Source of the DNA: Longimicrobiales bacterium
Lineage (GTDB): Bacteria; Gemmatimonadota; Gemmatimonadetes; Longimicrobiales; Gaopeijiaceae
DNA length: 64,000 bases
NCBI GenBank assembly: GCA_029245345.1
Contig: JAQWPM010000021.1
Span: forward strand, 1-64,000
Direction of reading: 5' to 3'
The notes below the pieces were generated by a model, which ran no database searches, was not told the DNA's origin, and was given only the letters and a program-made list of their open reading frames with translations. Both the position numbers and the translations under genes were made by a program. Below are positions 16,576 through 24,717 of this stretch, one piece after another; within the stretch, counting starts at the first letter, position 1, and the number at the start of each line of letters is the position of its first letter.

Positions 16576-18341
16576 CGGGTACGTGCTCTCAGGCGCTCGA
16601 GTTCGAGGCGGGCATCGGGAACCACAGCAGCGTTCGGTCGCGCGACAATGAGGCTCTCGAGCAAGAGGATGGCTTCTGCCACCCCACCGGGAGTACGCGC
16701 CTTATGGCGGGCCAGAGAGAGGGACGCTTCGCCGAACTCCGGCGTGTCTTCATAGGTGGCCACCAAGATTTCTCGAATGGAGGCGGCAACTCCACTGGCG
16801 CCTGCGCGGTCAGCGATGCGAGCCGCCTCCGCTACCAAAGGCGCACGCTCCTCTTCTTCGAGTTCGCCGGCGGCCTCCGCCAGTATCTGCGCGGCAGCGG
16901 CGCCTTGACCTCGATGCGCGAGGACGCCCGCTTCGGCAAGCAAAACCGCACCGGTCTCGGAAGCCCTCCCCATGAGCCCTGCGAACTGAATGATGTCGGT
17001 GGCCTCTGTGGGGGGAAGCCCACCAATGGCCAGGAGAAGAGCTCTTCGTCCAGCTTCGAGTTCACCCGCGTCCAAGAGCAAGTAGCCCCTTTCCAGGCCG
17101 CTCTTCGGACCTTCGATACCCTCGAGGACTGCCGCGGCGCCTCCTAGGTCGCCGCGTGCTTGAAGGCCGCCAGCTACCGTGGCCGCCAAGTCGTCCAACT
17201 CCGGCGCGTTCGGGAAGGCATCCCTGAAGTCCCTCAGAAGTACACCTAGGCGACCCGGGTCGGACTCTGTACTCTCGAGGCGAATCACCTGCGCGGTCGC
17301 ACGCCTGCGGTCGACCGATCCTGGAGAGAAGGAATCCGCGACCCGCCGCTGGGCCTCCAGAGCCGTTGCTGTATCTCCGTTGGCGAGCGCCACATCGATG
17401 ATTCGTTGGTCGAATTGTCGCCGCTCGGACGGGCTGGAGGCATCTTGACCCAGTTCGTCGTACGCCCACGAAGCGGTGCGCGCGAGGTCACCTTCACGGG
17501 CACGCCGTGCAACGTCGGCCAGGAAGCTGGCTCGCGCCCTCTCTTCCAGATCGGCAGCCACCGACTGCGCGAGGTCGAACGACTCTTCCTCCAAGCGGAG
17601 ATCGAGCGCGACGCGCGCGCCCGCAAGGCGCCTGGCAAGCACGTCAGACTCCCCGAGAAGCCCCACGAGTTGTTTGCCGGCCTCCTCTGCCCCTTCGGTC
17701 AAACCCTGCACTCTCCGAGCGATGGCGGCCGCCTGTGCCCCATCATCGCCAACCGCGAGCGCCCACTCTTCGACGGCGTCCTCACGGTCGCCCATGGCTG
17801 CGTGGAGATCTCCCACCTCCAGGGCGAGCGCCTCTGGGCGGTCCATTTCGCGTCGTCCCTTGAGCAGGACGCTCAAGGCTCGTTCGGATCCAAACGCCCG
17901 TTCGTACACCCGAGCGACCTCCCGATAGGGGACCTCACTGTCCTCATCGAGTTCGAACCACAGTTCAGCCTCTCGCTCCAACTCGTCGAGCGAGTCCAGC
18001 TCCATGAGGAGTCGGAGCTTCAAGTAGCGGACGCCCGAGGAAGACGGCTCGTGTTCCAAAAAGGTGTCCACCGCGGGAAGAATCCTGGCGGTCTCACCCC
18101 TCGCGCGAAGCACCCGCTCCAGGGCGTGTAGTCCTCCGGACGAAGCTGGATCCTCCTCGAGGAGTTGCCTAAGGAGCTCCTCGGCCCCGGAGAAGTCTCC
18201 TCGGGACTCACGGGCCGCGGCGTCCCGAAGAAGGCGCCCTTCACTACTGTTGCGACGACTCTGGGCGGAGCCGGCCGCAGCCGTCAGCGCGAGAGCGATC
18301 ATGGCAATGCCGAGCAAGCGGAAGTCGAAGAAGCGTCTCAT
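16572..18341 (-). CDS. Secreted TPR-like repeat protein
   Basis: A 589-residue protein with a signal peptide (MRRFFDFRLLGIAMIALAL ... GSAQ), then helical Ala/Leu/Glu-rich repeats. The first part reads like tetratricopeptide units (AAARESRGDFSGAEELLRQ, PASSGGLHALERVLRARGE). Later repeats are divergent (GYLLLDAGELEAGRRALLL; LEAQRRVADSFSP). It probably acts as a periplasmic scaffold. It is coupled by 4-bp overlaps to the DUF4175-like gene upstream and the GATase1-like gene downstream, so a structural role together with those proteins is the simplest reading. Confidence 0.75.
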   Translation of the reverse strand: MRRFFDFRLLGIAMIALALTAAAGSAQSRRNSSEGRLLRDAAARESRGDFSGAEELLRQLLEEDPASSGGLHALERVLRARGETARILPAVDTFLEHEPSSSGVRYLKLRLLMELDSLDELEREAELWFELDEDSEVPYREVARVYERAFGSERALSVLLKGRREMDRPEALALEVGDLHAAMGDREDAVEEWALAVGDDGAQAAAIARRVQGLTEGAEEAGKQLVGLLGESDVLARRLAGARVALDLRLEEESFDLAQSVAADLEERARASFLADVARRAREGDLARTASWAYDELGQDASSPSERRQFDQRIIDVALANGDTATALEAQRRVADSFSPGSVDRRRATAQVIRLESTESDPGRLGVLLRDFRDAFPNAPELDDLAATVAGGLQARGDLGGAAAVLEGIEGPKSGLERGYLLLDAGELEAGRRALLLAIGGLPPTEATDIIQFAGLMGRASETGAVLLAEAGVLAHRGQGAAAAQILAEAAGELEEEERAPLVAEAARIADRAGASGVAASIREILVATYEDTPEFGEASLSLARHKARTPGGVAEAILLLESLIVARPNAAVVPDARLELERLRARTR

Positions 18342-21300
18342 CGTCCGCTCCCCCCAGATCCGCCTCGATTCAATCGGTCGAAGTACTGAATGACGAGTTG
18401 TCGCACCGCCGGACTGAGATTCTGAAGCTGGCTTGCGTCCGGGAGTTGGAATCGGAGCGCCCCCATTTGGTCGGCAGTGAGTGGAATCACCTGGCCCCGC
18501 TCGAATGCTTCAGGGGTTTCCGATTCACGTTCGTCGGAGTACTCCTCACGCTCAAGGGAGCGGCCGGCGTCAAGCAGCCTATGAAAGAGCCGCTCCTGCC
18601 TCTGCGTCATATCCGGAGTGAGACGTCCTTGGGCGAGTTGTTGCGCGATCGCGGCGGCTTCATCGGCGAGCTGCTGGAGGTCTCCGAGTGATTCCTCAGC
18701 CCCCGGCTCGTCCGCGAGTTCGCCGAGTTCGTCGGCTACGGACTCCTGACCCTGCGCCATCTCTTGCATCTGTTCAGCCATCGCCTGCTCCCCCAGCTCC
18801 ATGGGCATGACTTGGCTGGTCTGATTCATCAACTCCGCCTGCTGCTGGGCAAGCTGCTCAAGCTGCTCGGAGACCTCTTCACCGCTCTGGCCCTCACCCT
18901 GCTGGCTCATCTGCTCTGCTCCAGCGATGGCCATGAGGGCAAGTTGGTTCAGGTCACCTACCGTTTGTTCGGCTTGTGCGGTCGGCGACGGAGTAGCTCC
19001 GCGACGATTCTCCATCGCCGCGATGGTTTTCTGGATGGACTCCATGCTCATGCCCATCTGCGCAGACAATTCCCGCTGTCCCTGCACGCCACCCTGAGAC
19101 GCCATCTGAAGATTGTCGGCCATATTCTGCACGCCCTGAAGCAACGAAGCCTCGTCCGCGCGCATCGCGGAGATTCGTTCCTGGCTAGCACCCCTCATCT
19201 GCTCTCGGAGCTCCGTCTGTCGGCGCGCCAGCGATAGCGCATCGTCCGCCGTCTGCCGGAGGGCCGCCTGAGCCTGCTCCATTTGCTGCTGAGCCATCTC
19301 CTGTTGGGCTTCCTGAAGTTCTTCCGCCACGTCCTGCATTTCCTCGGCGGCCTCTTCAGCGGTCTCACCCGCTTCTTGGTTTTCACCTTGGTCGGCCTGC
19401 TGCTGCGCCTGCTGCATCTGCTGTTGAGCCTGCTCCAACGACTCTCGCGCCTTCTGCACACCCTCCTGGGCGTCCTGCTCGTCAATCTGACCCAGGCGTT
19501 CCTCTAGCCGTTCCATCTGGTCCTCAAGCTGTTCTGAGCGCTCGGCCAGTTCCTCTTGCTGCTCGGCACGAAGTTCGGGGTTGTCCTCTTCGCGCATCGC
19601 GTCAGCCAGGGCCTCTTCTTGGCGTGCGAGCTCTTCTGCTTCGCTCGTCGTCGCTCGGAAGTCCTGTTCCACTGCAGCTCTGCGGAAGCGTTCCAGTGAC
19701 TCCTCCAGACGCGCCTGGAAGTCCTCCTGCTCTTCCGCCATCTCGCTCAGCGATTCGTTCGCCTGCTCCAGGTCGTCTTCCTCCAGAGCGTCCGACAGCT
19801 CCTCCATACGCTGTTGGAGATCGCTGCCGTTCAACTGCTCCATCAACTCCTGAAGTTCCTTGAGGTCGTCGGAGAGCTCTGGGTCCGCCTGGCCCGCATT
19901 CTCCATCATCCTCTCGAGCTCTTCTAGCTCGGCGCGGAGAGAGTCCACCTCGCTTGCAAGCTGCTCCTGACTCTCGAGCGCATTCTCCAGCTCTTCCCGC
20001 TCCTCGAATCCGGCCTGGTCCTGTCTTTGATTCTGCTGCCCCTCATTGGCAGCAGTTTCCATGGCCTGATCCCGGTTGGCCTCAGCTTGTTTGGCTGCCT
20101 CTGCCGCCAACTCCTCCAATCGATTCGCAACATCGTCCAGCTCCTCTTCGGCCGCACGCTGCATCTCCACTGCATCCGGCATTCGGAGGATGTACTCGCG
20201 CGTGACCGCCGTCTGCGCACCAGGCGCGTTGTCTACGGCTCGTGCGAAGTATCGAATCGTGTCGCCCGGGAGCAGCCCCCACGTCCTCAGGTCGAGAAGC
20301 GGTCGCGCCAAGGCCGCTCGGGTCCCGCCCAGGTCCATGGCTTGAACCGTTGGCTCCAGTCGATCGCCGAACGAGGTCACGCGGTATGCGACCAGTTCCA
20401 CGCGCCGGAGGCCATAGTCGTCGGTGGCCTCAAGAATCAGCGGCTGACGCAGATTGAGGGGGAGAATCGTGTCGCGCCCTGGCAGCGGGATCCCCACATG
20501 GGGTGCCAAGTCAGGGACGACCGACACCATCAATGGCTCAGGTTGGATCTCCGCCGGATCACCCTGATCGTCTACGAAGTCCCAGTCGAATACCCCATCA
20601 ACCCTCGGCGACCACGAGCCTTGGAACGTGGCCCCAGAGACACTCAAAGAGACGGCCTGGGCTCCGGTGGAGTCCACAAGAGCCGCTGTCACAAGGGCGC
20701 GACTCGCACGACCCTCAAAACTGACCGTCGTTCCGACCGGAAGCCGGAGCGAAGGCGGGTCTCCCCGATACTCGTCGGGCGCCAATCCCGTATGAGGCGG
20801 ATACACCACGCTGACGATCAAGTCGCTCACGAAGAGCGGATCGATGGGAGAGATGCGGAAGCGCTCTGTTTCCGACCCGTCATCCCCGGTGACGTGGTAA
20901 TCGATCGGGGCACCGACCGAACGGAACAGGTAGCCCCCGCGTTCCTCGATCAGTTCGAGGACTTCTGTGCGGGCGACGTCGCCTGCGGCTTGCCAAGAGA
21001 GCACCGCCCCGAGTCGGCCGGGAGCCTGAACCATGACTTGCACGTCGGAGCCTCGGAGAACTTCGACAGTACCAGGTGAGACCACGATCGGGAGCAGAAC
21101 TGGATCTCGCATCGTCCCGATTGGAGACGACAAGGAGGACCAAGCAAGGGCCGATCGGGTTGGTGATGCCACAGCAAGACCAATCAAGACGATCGCAATC
21201 GTCCCGAACACACCCAAGCCACGCTTCGTCCACAGCGAAACCGTCTCCCCCAACCCACCTGCCAGCTCCTTAGGCACTCTGTCCCCAAGGTCAGCTACGG

Positions 21301-21688
21301 TGCGTTCGGCAGCCCGGCCGGCCAGGGCAGCAGACACCCCGTCGGGAAGTGACCGCGCCAGCTCAATGGACCCACGCACGACACCTGGGCGAAGCCCAGC
21401 AGCCGTTTCGATCGCGGAAGAGAGGGGTGCCTCAGCGAACCACTCCGACACACGCCCTCTATAGAACAGCGTCCCGCCTACCACGAGAACGAGGGCGATG
21501 CCGTCGAGAATCGCGGGCACGTCGCTCCCTGGCCTCCATCCATTCGGGCCGGCCAGAAACCACGCGACGACCAGGAGCAGGCTGACACCTGTGACAGTCC
21601 AAATCACCGCGGCCGTCGCAGCTCTCTTCTTGAGATGCTCACGGACGGCACGAACGCGACCGTCCAAGTTCCCCGATGCTGGACTCAA
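18338..21688 (-). CDS. DUF4175-like membrane protein with long Gln/Glu coiled coil
   Basis: A 1116-residue protein. I start it at TTG 21688, which overlaps the DUF4159 stop as TTGA and has AGGGGGT upstream; the open frame extends further but begins with a Cys/Arg-rich, non-protein-like stretch. Three membrane segments follow: TAAVIWTVTGVSLLLVVAW (~25-48), AILDGIALVLVVGGTLF (~57-75) and GVFGTIAIVLIGLAVAS (~160-178). Residues ~200-500 look like Ig-type beta domains (VLLPIVVSPGTVEVLRGSD). Residues ~510-1010 are a very Glu/Gln/Ala-rich coiled coil with NxxMQQAQQQ-type runs. This matches the DUF4175 layout; the function of that family is not known. Confidence 0.82.
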   Translation of the reverse strand: MSPASGNLDGRVRAVREHLKKRAATAAVIWTVTGVSLLLVVAWFLAGPNGWRPGSDVPAILDGIALVLVVGGTLFYRGRVSEWFAEAPLSSAIETAAGLRPGVVRGSIELARSLPDGVSAALAGRAAERTVADLGDRVPKELAGGLGETVSLWTKRGLGVFGTIAIVLIGLAVASPTRSALAWSSLSSPIGTMRDPVLLPIVVSPGTVEVLRGSDVQVMVQAPGRLGAVLSWQAAGDVARTEVLELIEERGGYLFRSVGAPIDYHVTGDDGSETERFRISPIDPLFVSDLIVSVVYPPHTGLAPDEYRGDPPSLRLPVGTTVSFEGRASRALVTAALVDSTGAQAVSLSVSGATFQGSWSPRVDGVFDWDFVDDQGDPAEIQPEPLMVSVVPDLAPHVGIPLPGRDTILPLNLRQPLILEATDDYGLRRVELVAYRVTSFGDRLEPTVQAMDLGGTRAALARPLLDLRTWGLLPGDTIRYFARAVDNAPGAQTAVTREYILRMPDAVEMQRAAEEELDDVANRLEELAAEAAKQAEANRDQAMETAANEGQQNQRQDQAGFEEREELENALESQEQLASEVDSLRAELEELERMMENAGQADPELSDDLKELQELMEQLNGSDLQQRMEELSDALEEDDLEQANESLSEMAEEQEDFQARLEESLERFRRAAVEQDFRATTSEAEELARQEEALADAMREEDNPELRAEQQEELAERSEQLEDQMERLEERLGQIDEQDAQEGVQKARESLEQAQQQMQQAQQQADQGENQEAGETAEEAAEEMQDVAEELQEAQQEMAQQQMEQAQAALRQTADDALSLARRQTELREQMRGASQERISAMRADEASLLQGVQNMADNLQMASQGGVQGQRELSAQMGMSMESIQKTIAAMENRRGATPSPTAQAEQTVGDLNQLALMAIAGAEQMSQQGEGQSGEEVSEQLEQLAQQQAELMNQTSQVMPMELGEQAMAEQMQEMAQGQESVADELGELADEPGAEESLGDLQQLADEAAAIAQQLAQGRLTPDMTQRQERLFHRLLDAGRSLEREEYSDERESETPEAFERGQVIPLTADQMGALRFQLPDASQLQNLSPAVRQLVIQYFDRLNRGGSGGSGR

Positions 21689-22353
21689 GACACCCCCTGA
21701 CCCAGTACAAAAAGGAACAGATTCACGCCCATACGAATCGCCTGCTCGCGCACATCTGCAGGATCCTCGTGAACACCTGCATCCTCCCACCCATCTCCCA
21801 GATCCGACTCAAACGAGTAGAACACCACCATTCGTCCCTCGTAGAAGATCCCAAACGCCTGAGGCGGTGCGCCATCATGCTCGTGGATCTTCGGCAACCC
21901 TTCCGGGAAGTCATAGAACGTATGGAAGACAGGATGCTCGGGCGGGATCTCCGTGAGTTCAGCATCCGGAAAGATCTTCGCGATCTCCTCCCGGAACGAT
22001 TCATCGAGCCCATAGTTGTCATCCGCGTGCAGGAATCCGCCTGCAAGCAGGTATTCGCGTATCGTCGCCCGTTCTGCGTTGGAGAATCGGACGTCACCGT
22101 GACCCGTCATGTACAAATATGGATGATCGAACAAACCCGGATCGAGAGGGCGAACATTAGTTTCTTCGCGCGCTACGGAAATGCCGGATCGTTCTCGAAT
22201 CGCGGACAACAGATTCGAGAGTGACGACGGGTTTGCGTACCAATCTCCACCACCTTCGTACTGTAGCCGCGCGATCGTTATCGAATCGGTGGCAACGGGT
22301 ACTGAAGGTGTGATGGGACCCGCCAACAGGGCTGTCAGGAGCATCCAACTCAT
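21685..22353 (-). CDS. DUF4159 family secreted protein
   Basis: A 222-residue protein with a short signal sequence (MSWMLLTALLAGPITPSVP) and the DUF4159 core: ITIARLQYEGGGDWYANPS, HPYLYMTGHGDVRFSNAE, then REYLLAGGFLHADDNYG and HPVFHTFYDFPEGLP. The fold is GATase1-like, but the nucleophile-elbow position is Asp rather than Cys, so catalysis is doubtful. DUF4159 genes often sit with MoxR, DUF58 and vWA genes in other bacteria; none of those is here. The start overlaps rsmI by ATGA, and its stop overlaps the TTG of the DUF4175-like gene. Confidence 0.88.
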   Translation of the reverse strand: MSWMLLTALLAGPITPSVPVATDSITIARLQYEGGGDWYANPSSLSNLLSAIRERSGISVAREETNVRPLDPGLFDHPYLYMTGHGDVRFSNAERATIREYLLAGGFLHADDNYGLDESFREEIAKIFPDAELTEIPPEHPVFHTFYDFPEGLPKIHEHDGAPPQAFGIFYEGRMVVFYSFESDLGDGWEDAGVHEDPADVREQAIRMGVNLFLFVLGQGVS

Positions 22354-23207
22354 ACGTCTTCTGTGTCCTCACGGAGGCTTTGGACGATACGGTACGCGTC
22401 GTTCCGCGATAGGTCGAGACGGGCGGCCAAATCCTTTGCAGCCTCAGAAGGCTTGACCCCCTCGGAGAGGAGGTCACGAGCCACTTCCCGCCCCCGGTCC
22501 ATCAGCTGCGCGTGAACCTCTTCGGACTCCTCATCACCGCTCGGAGCAACGACGAACGTGACCTCGCCCCGCGGCTCATTCTCCTGGTAGTAGGCGAGCA
22601 CCTCCACGAGAGTGCCTCTCTGGAACTCTTCATAGATCTTCGTCAACTCACGCGCTACGGCGACTTCTCGCTGTGCCCCACAGGCGTCCATCAGGTCTTG
22701 AAGCAGACGGACGGTACGTTGCGGAGATTCGAAGAGTACAACGGTCTCGTTCGACGTCCTCACACGCTCGAGCAGAGCCCGTCGCCCACCTCCCTTTTTG
22801 TCCGGAAAGCCGAGGAAGGCAAAACGCTCCGTCGGAAGACCCGACCCGACCAACGCCGCGAGCACGGCTGAAGCACCTGGAATCGGCACGACGTCGTGTC
22901 CGGCGTCGGCGACTCGCTTCACCAACGACTCGCCCGGGTCGGACACCAATGGAGTCCCTGCGTCGGACACGAGCGCGACATTCTCTCCGGAATCGAGCCA
23001 TCCCATGACGGACGCCACTCGCCCTCTTTCGTTGTGTTGATGCAGCGACACGAGACGTGCCTCAGCGCCCACGCGCTCAGCTAAAGGTCGCGTGCGGCGG
23101 GTATCCTCGGCGAGAATCCGGTCCACCGAACGAAGCACAGCTTCGGCTCGCGCGGACAGATCGCCCAGGTTTCCAATCGGGGTGCTGACGAGATAGAGGG
23201 TAGCCAC
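22350..23207 (-). CDS. rsmI: RsmI, 16S rRNA (cytidine-1402 2'-O)-methyltransferase
   Basis: SAM-dependent enzyme that methylates the ribose of C1402 in 16S rRNA. The 285-residue protein carries the tetrapyrrole-methylase-like fold: LYLVSTPIGNLGDLSARA at the N-terminus, DRILAEDTRRTRPL near residue 30, and LVSDAGTPLVSDPGE near 80. PIPGASAVLAALVGSGLP, GFPDKKGGGRR and AVARELTKIYEEFQRG follow. The start is GTG at 23207, with no Shine-Dalgarno, two bases after the U-tract of the trxA terminator. It heads the coupled chain that ends with the JAMM-DinG gene. Confidence 0.95.
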   Translation of the reverse strand: MATLYLVSTPIGNLGDLSARAEAVLRSVDRILAEDTRRTRPLAERVGAEARLVSLHQHNERGRVASVMGWLDSGENVALVSDAGTPLVSDPGESLVKRVADAGHDVVPIPGASAVLAALVGSGLPTERFAFLGFPDKKGGGRRALLERVRTSNETVVLFESPQRTVRLLQDLMDACGAQREVAVARELTKIYEEFQRGTLVEVLAYYQENEPRGEVTFVVAPSGDEESEEVHAQLMDRGREVARDLLSEGVKPSEAAKDLAARLDLSRNDAYRIVQSLREDTEDV

Positions 23208-23209
23208 GC

Positions 23210-23257
23210 AAAAACATACAGCGAGAGACCAGCCAGGGGGCCCCCGGCCGGCCTCTC
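23210..23257 (-). terminator. Strong Rho-independent terminator after trxA
   Basis: Minus-strand hairpin with a 12-bp stem (two G-U wobbles): GAGAGGCCGGCC at 23257-23246 pairs with the segment at 23223-23234. The loop is itself GGGGG/CCCCC self-complementary. A U-tract of five follows at 23214-23210. It should end the trxA transcript. The tract stops only two bases before the rsmI start codon. Confidence 0.8.
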
Positions 23258-23311
23258 ATGTATCAATCGTTAGGGCGCACGGGCCGCCGAGGCAGCCCCT
23301 ATTCCAACTCC

Positions 23312-23647
23312 CTATAGATGCTGTTGGATCTTCTCTTCCAGGTGGGGACGCGGAACCGCGCCGATCACCTTATCCACCAACTCACCATCCTTGAAGAACA
23401 GGATGCTCGGAATCGACGTCACCCGGAAGCGTGTCGTCACGCTCGGGTTCGAATCCACGTTCAACTTCCCAACCCGAAGTCCCTTGTCCGCGTATTCGCC
23501 GGCAAGTTCCTCAACGATGGGTGCTACCATCTTACACGGGCCGCACCATGTGGCCCAGAAGTCGATCATCTGCAGCCCCTCACCGGCTTCAATCTCGTCG
23601 GCGAAGTTTGCATCCGTGACTTCCAAAATCGCGTCACTCGTTGCCAT
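23312..23647 (-). CDS. trxA: TrxA, thioredoxin
   Basis: Small cytosolic dithiol-disulfide oxidoreductase. The 111 residues include the active-site WATWCGPCKM (Cys-Gly-Pro-Cys, around residue 35), FWATW before it, the cis-proline loop SIPSILFFKDGE near 78, and KVNVD-like GKLNVDSNP. AGGAGA lies about seven bases upstream of the ATG. It is transcribed divergently from the methylmalonyl-CoA epimerase gene, with 84 bases between the two starts, and is followed by a strong terminator. Confidence 0.97.
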   Translation of the reverse strand: MATSDAILEVTDANFADEIEAGEGLQMIDFWATWCGPCKMVAPIVEELAGEYADKGLRVGKLNVDSNPSVTTRFRVTSIPSILFFKDGELVDKVIGAVPRPHLEEKIQQHL

Positions 23648-23731
23648 TTAGGCTCTCCTTTGTGTCCTTTCGACGGGCCGACGCGTGTCCGTCAGCCCAC
23701 ATCCCATACCAAGCCAAGTCGGCACAGGACC

Positions 23732-24139
23732 ATGTCGCAATTATTCGAAACCGCTCTACCGCTCGATCACGTCGCGATGGCCGTTCAGTCTATCGACGAA
23801 GCTCTTCGCCTCTTCGAACTCATATCAGGGGAAACCGGTTCCCCGCCCCAGACCATCGAATCTCAAGGAGTCCGTGTCACCTTTGTCGGCATGATCGAAC
23901 TCCTTGAACCTCTCGGTCCGGACACCACAGTGGGGCGTTTTCTCAAGCGTCGCGGATCCGGGCTCCACCACGTGGCATACCGAACCAACAACATCGTTTC
24001 AGAACTCGCCCGACTCAATTCGGAAGGCATTCGACTCATCGACTCGGAGCCTCGCCCCGGAGCCCATGGTCTCGTCGCCTTCCTGCACCCTTCCAGCACC
24101 GGTGGGGTGTTGGTCGAGCTCGTACAGCACTCGGACTGA
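23732..24139 (+). CDS. mce: Methylmalonyl-CoA epimerase (VOC family)
   Basis: Interconverts (R)- and (S)-methylmalonyl-CoA in propionate and odd-chain metabolism. The 135-residue VOC-fold protein has LDHVAMAVQSIDEAL at residue ~11 (metal His), VRVTFVGMIELLEP (Glu ligand), FLKRRGSGLHHVAYR with the second His near 85, and GVLVELVQH near the C-terminus (last Glu ligand). I chose the ATG at 23732; upstream in-frame codons overlap the trxA region and look unlike the family. The mutase genes are not in the window. Confidence 0.9.
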   Translation: MSQLFETALPLDHVAMAVQSIDEALRLFELISGETGSPPQTIESQGVRVTFVGMIELLEPLGPDTTVGRFLKRRGSGLHHVAYRTNNIVSELARLNSEGIRLIDSEPRPGAHGLVAFLHPSSTGGVLVELVQHSD

Positions 24140-24187
24140 CCCATCAGGTCGCCCGTAGATCAAATACTTTGCGGTTCCCAGCAGCAG

Positions 24188-24649
24188 TTAGCGGCCAGCC
24201 ATCACCATCGCTAGGTCTACTTGCTCTACCAGCCAGCGGCCGTCATTCGTCTGGACCACAACGAAGGGGACGTTGCTGATCGCCTTGTTCCCCACCGTCA
24301 ACGTCACGTAGATCCTCGTCGCCGGAACCGATCGCCCAGCAACCATTTCTTCCCGGACAATCCGGTAATCTTGGTGTTCGAGAATCGACGAGATCGCTTC
24401 CATTTGGATCTCGACATCTTCGCGACGGCGAGTCTCCATGTAGTCGCCGTCCGTCGTCCCGAAGATCCGCCCCATACCGTGGAGGTCCCGGGAATTAGCA
24501 GCCTGCAAGAACCGCTCAACAGAGATTTGCGGGAGCACAGCCGCTGCGGCACCAGACTCGATAATCGTCGTCGTGCATGCGGAGAGCAACGTCGTCAGCA
24601 GCACAAGTCCGAGGATCACAAATCTGGGGTCACGCGCGGTCTGAGGCAT
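24188..24649 (-). CDS. Putative lipoprotein, unknown function
   Basis: A 153-residue predicted lipoprotein. The ATG at 24649 has AGGAG five bases upstream and gives MPQTARDPRFVILGLVLL ... LLSAC with a clear lipobox. An upstream GTG at 24721 overlaps the clpB stop (GTGA) but would create an implausibly long, Cys-containing leader. The mature part has ISVERFLQAANSRDLHGMG and RIFGTTDGDYM, then a beta-rich C-terminus ending LVEQVDLAMVMAGR. It resembles small NTF2-like or DUF4878-type ligand-binding lipoproteins, but I do not recognise a specific family. Confidence 0.75.
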   Translation of the reverse strand: MPQTARDPRFVILGLVLLTTLLSACTTTIIESGAAAAVLPQISVERFLQAANSRDLHGMGRIFGTTDGDYMETRRREDVEIQMEAISSILEHQDYRIVREEMVAGRSVPATRIYVTLTVGNKAISNVPFVVVQTNDGRWLVEQVDLAMVMAGR

Positions 24650-24717
24650 GCTGCTCCTAGGCCAGGGATTCCGTCCGCCGACGCAATCTCGACAAATCGG
24701 GCGTGTCGAGGAAGGTG

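Noticed and set aside
18700-20000. CAG/CTG-rich DNA as a tandem repeat array
   Set aside because: It is the low-complexity Gln/Glu coiled coil of the DUF4175-like protein; the units are irregular.
20027-21079. A 350-residue plus-strand frame in the DUF4175 locus
   Set aside because: It is antisense to the membrane/Ig part of the DUF4175-like gene and has no recognisable motif.
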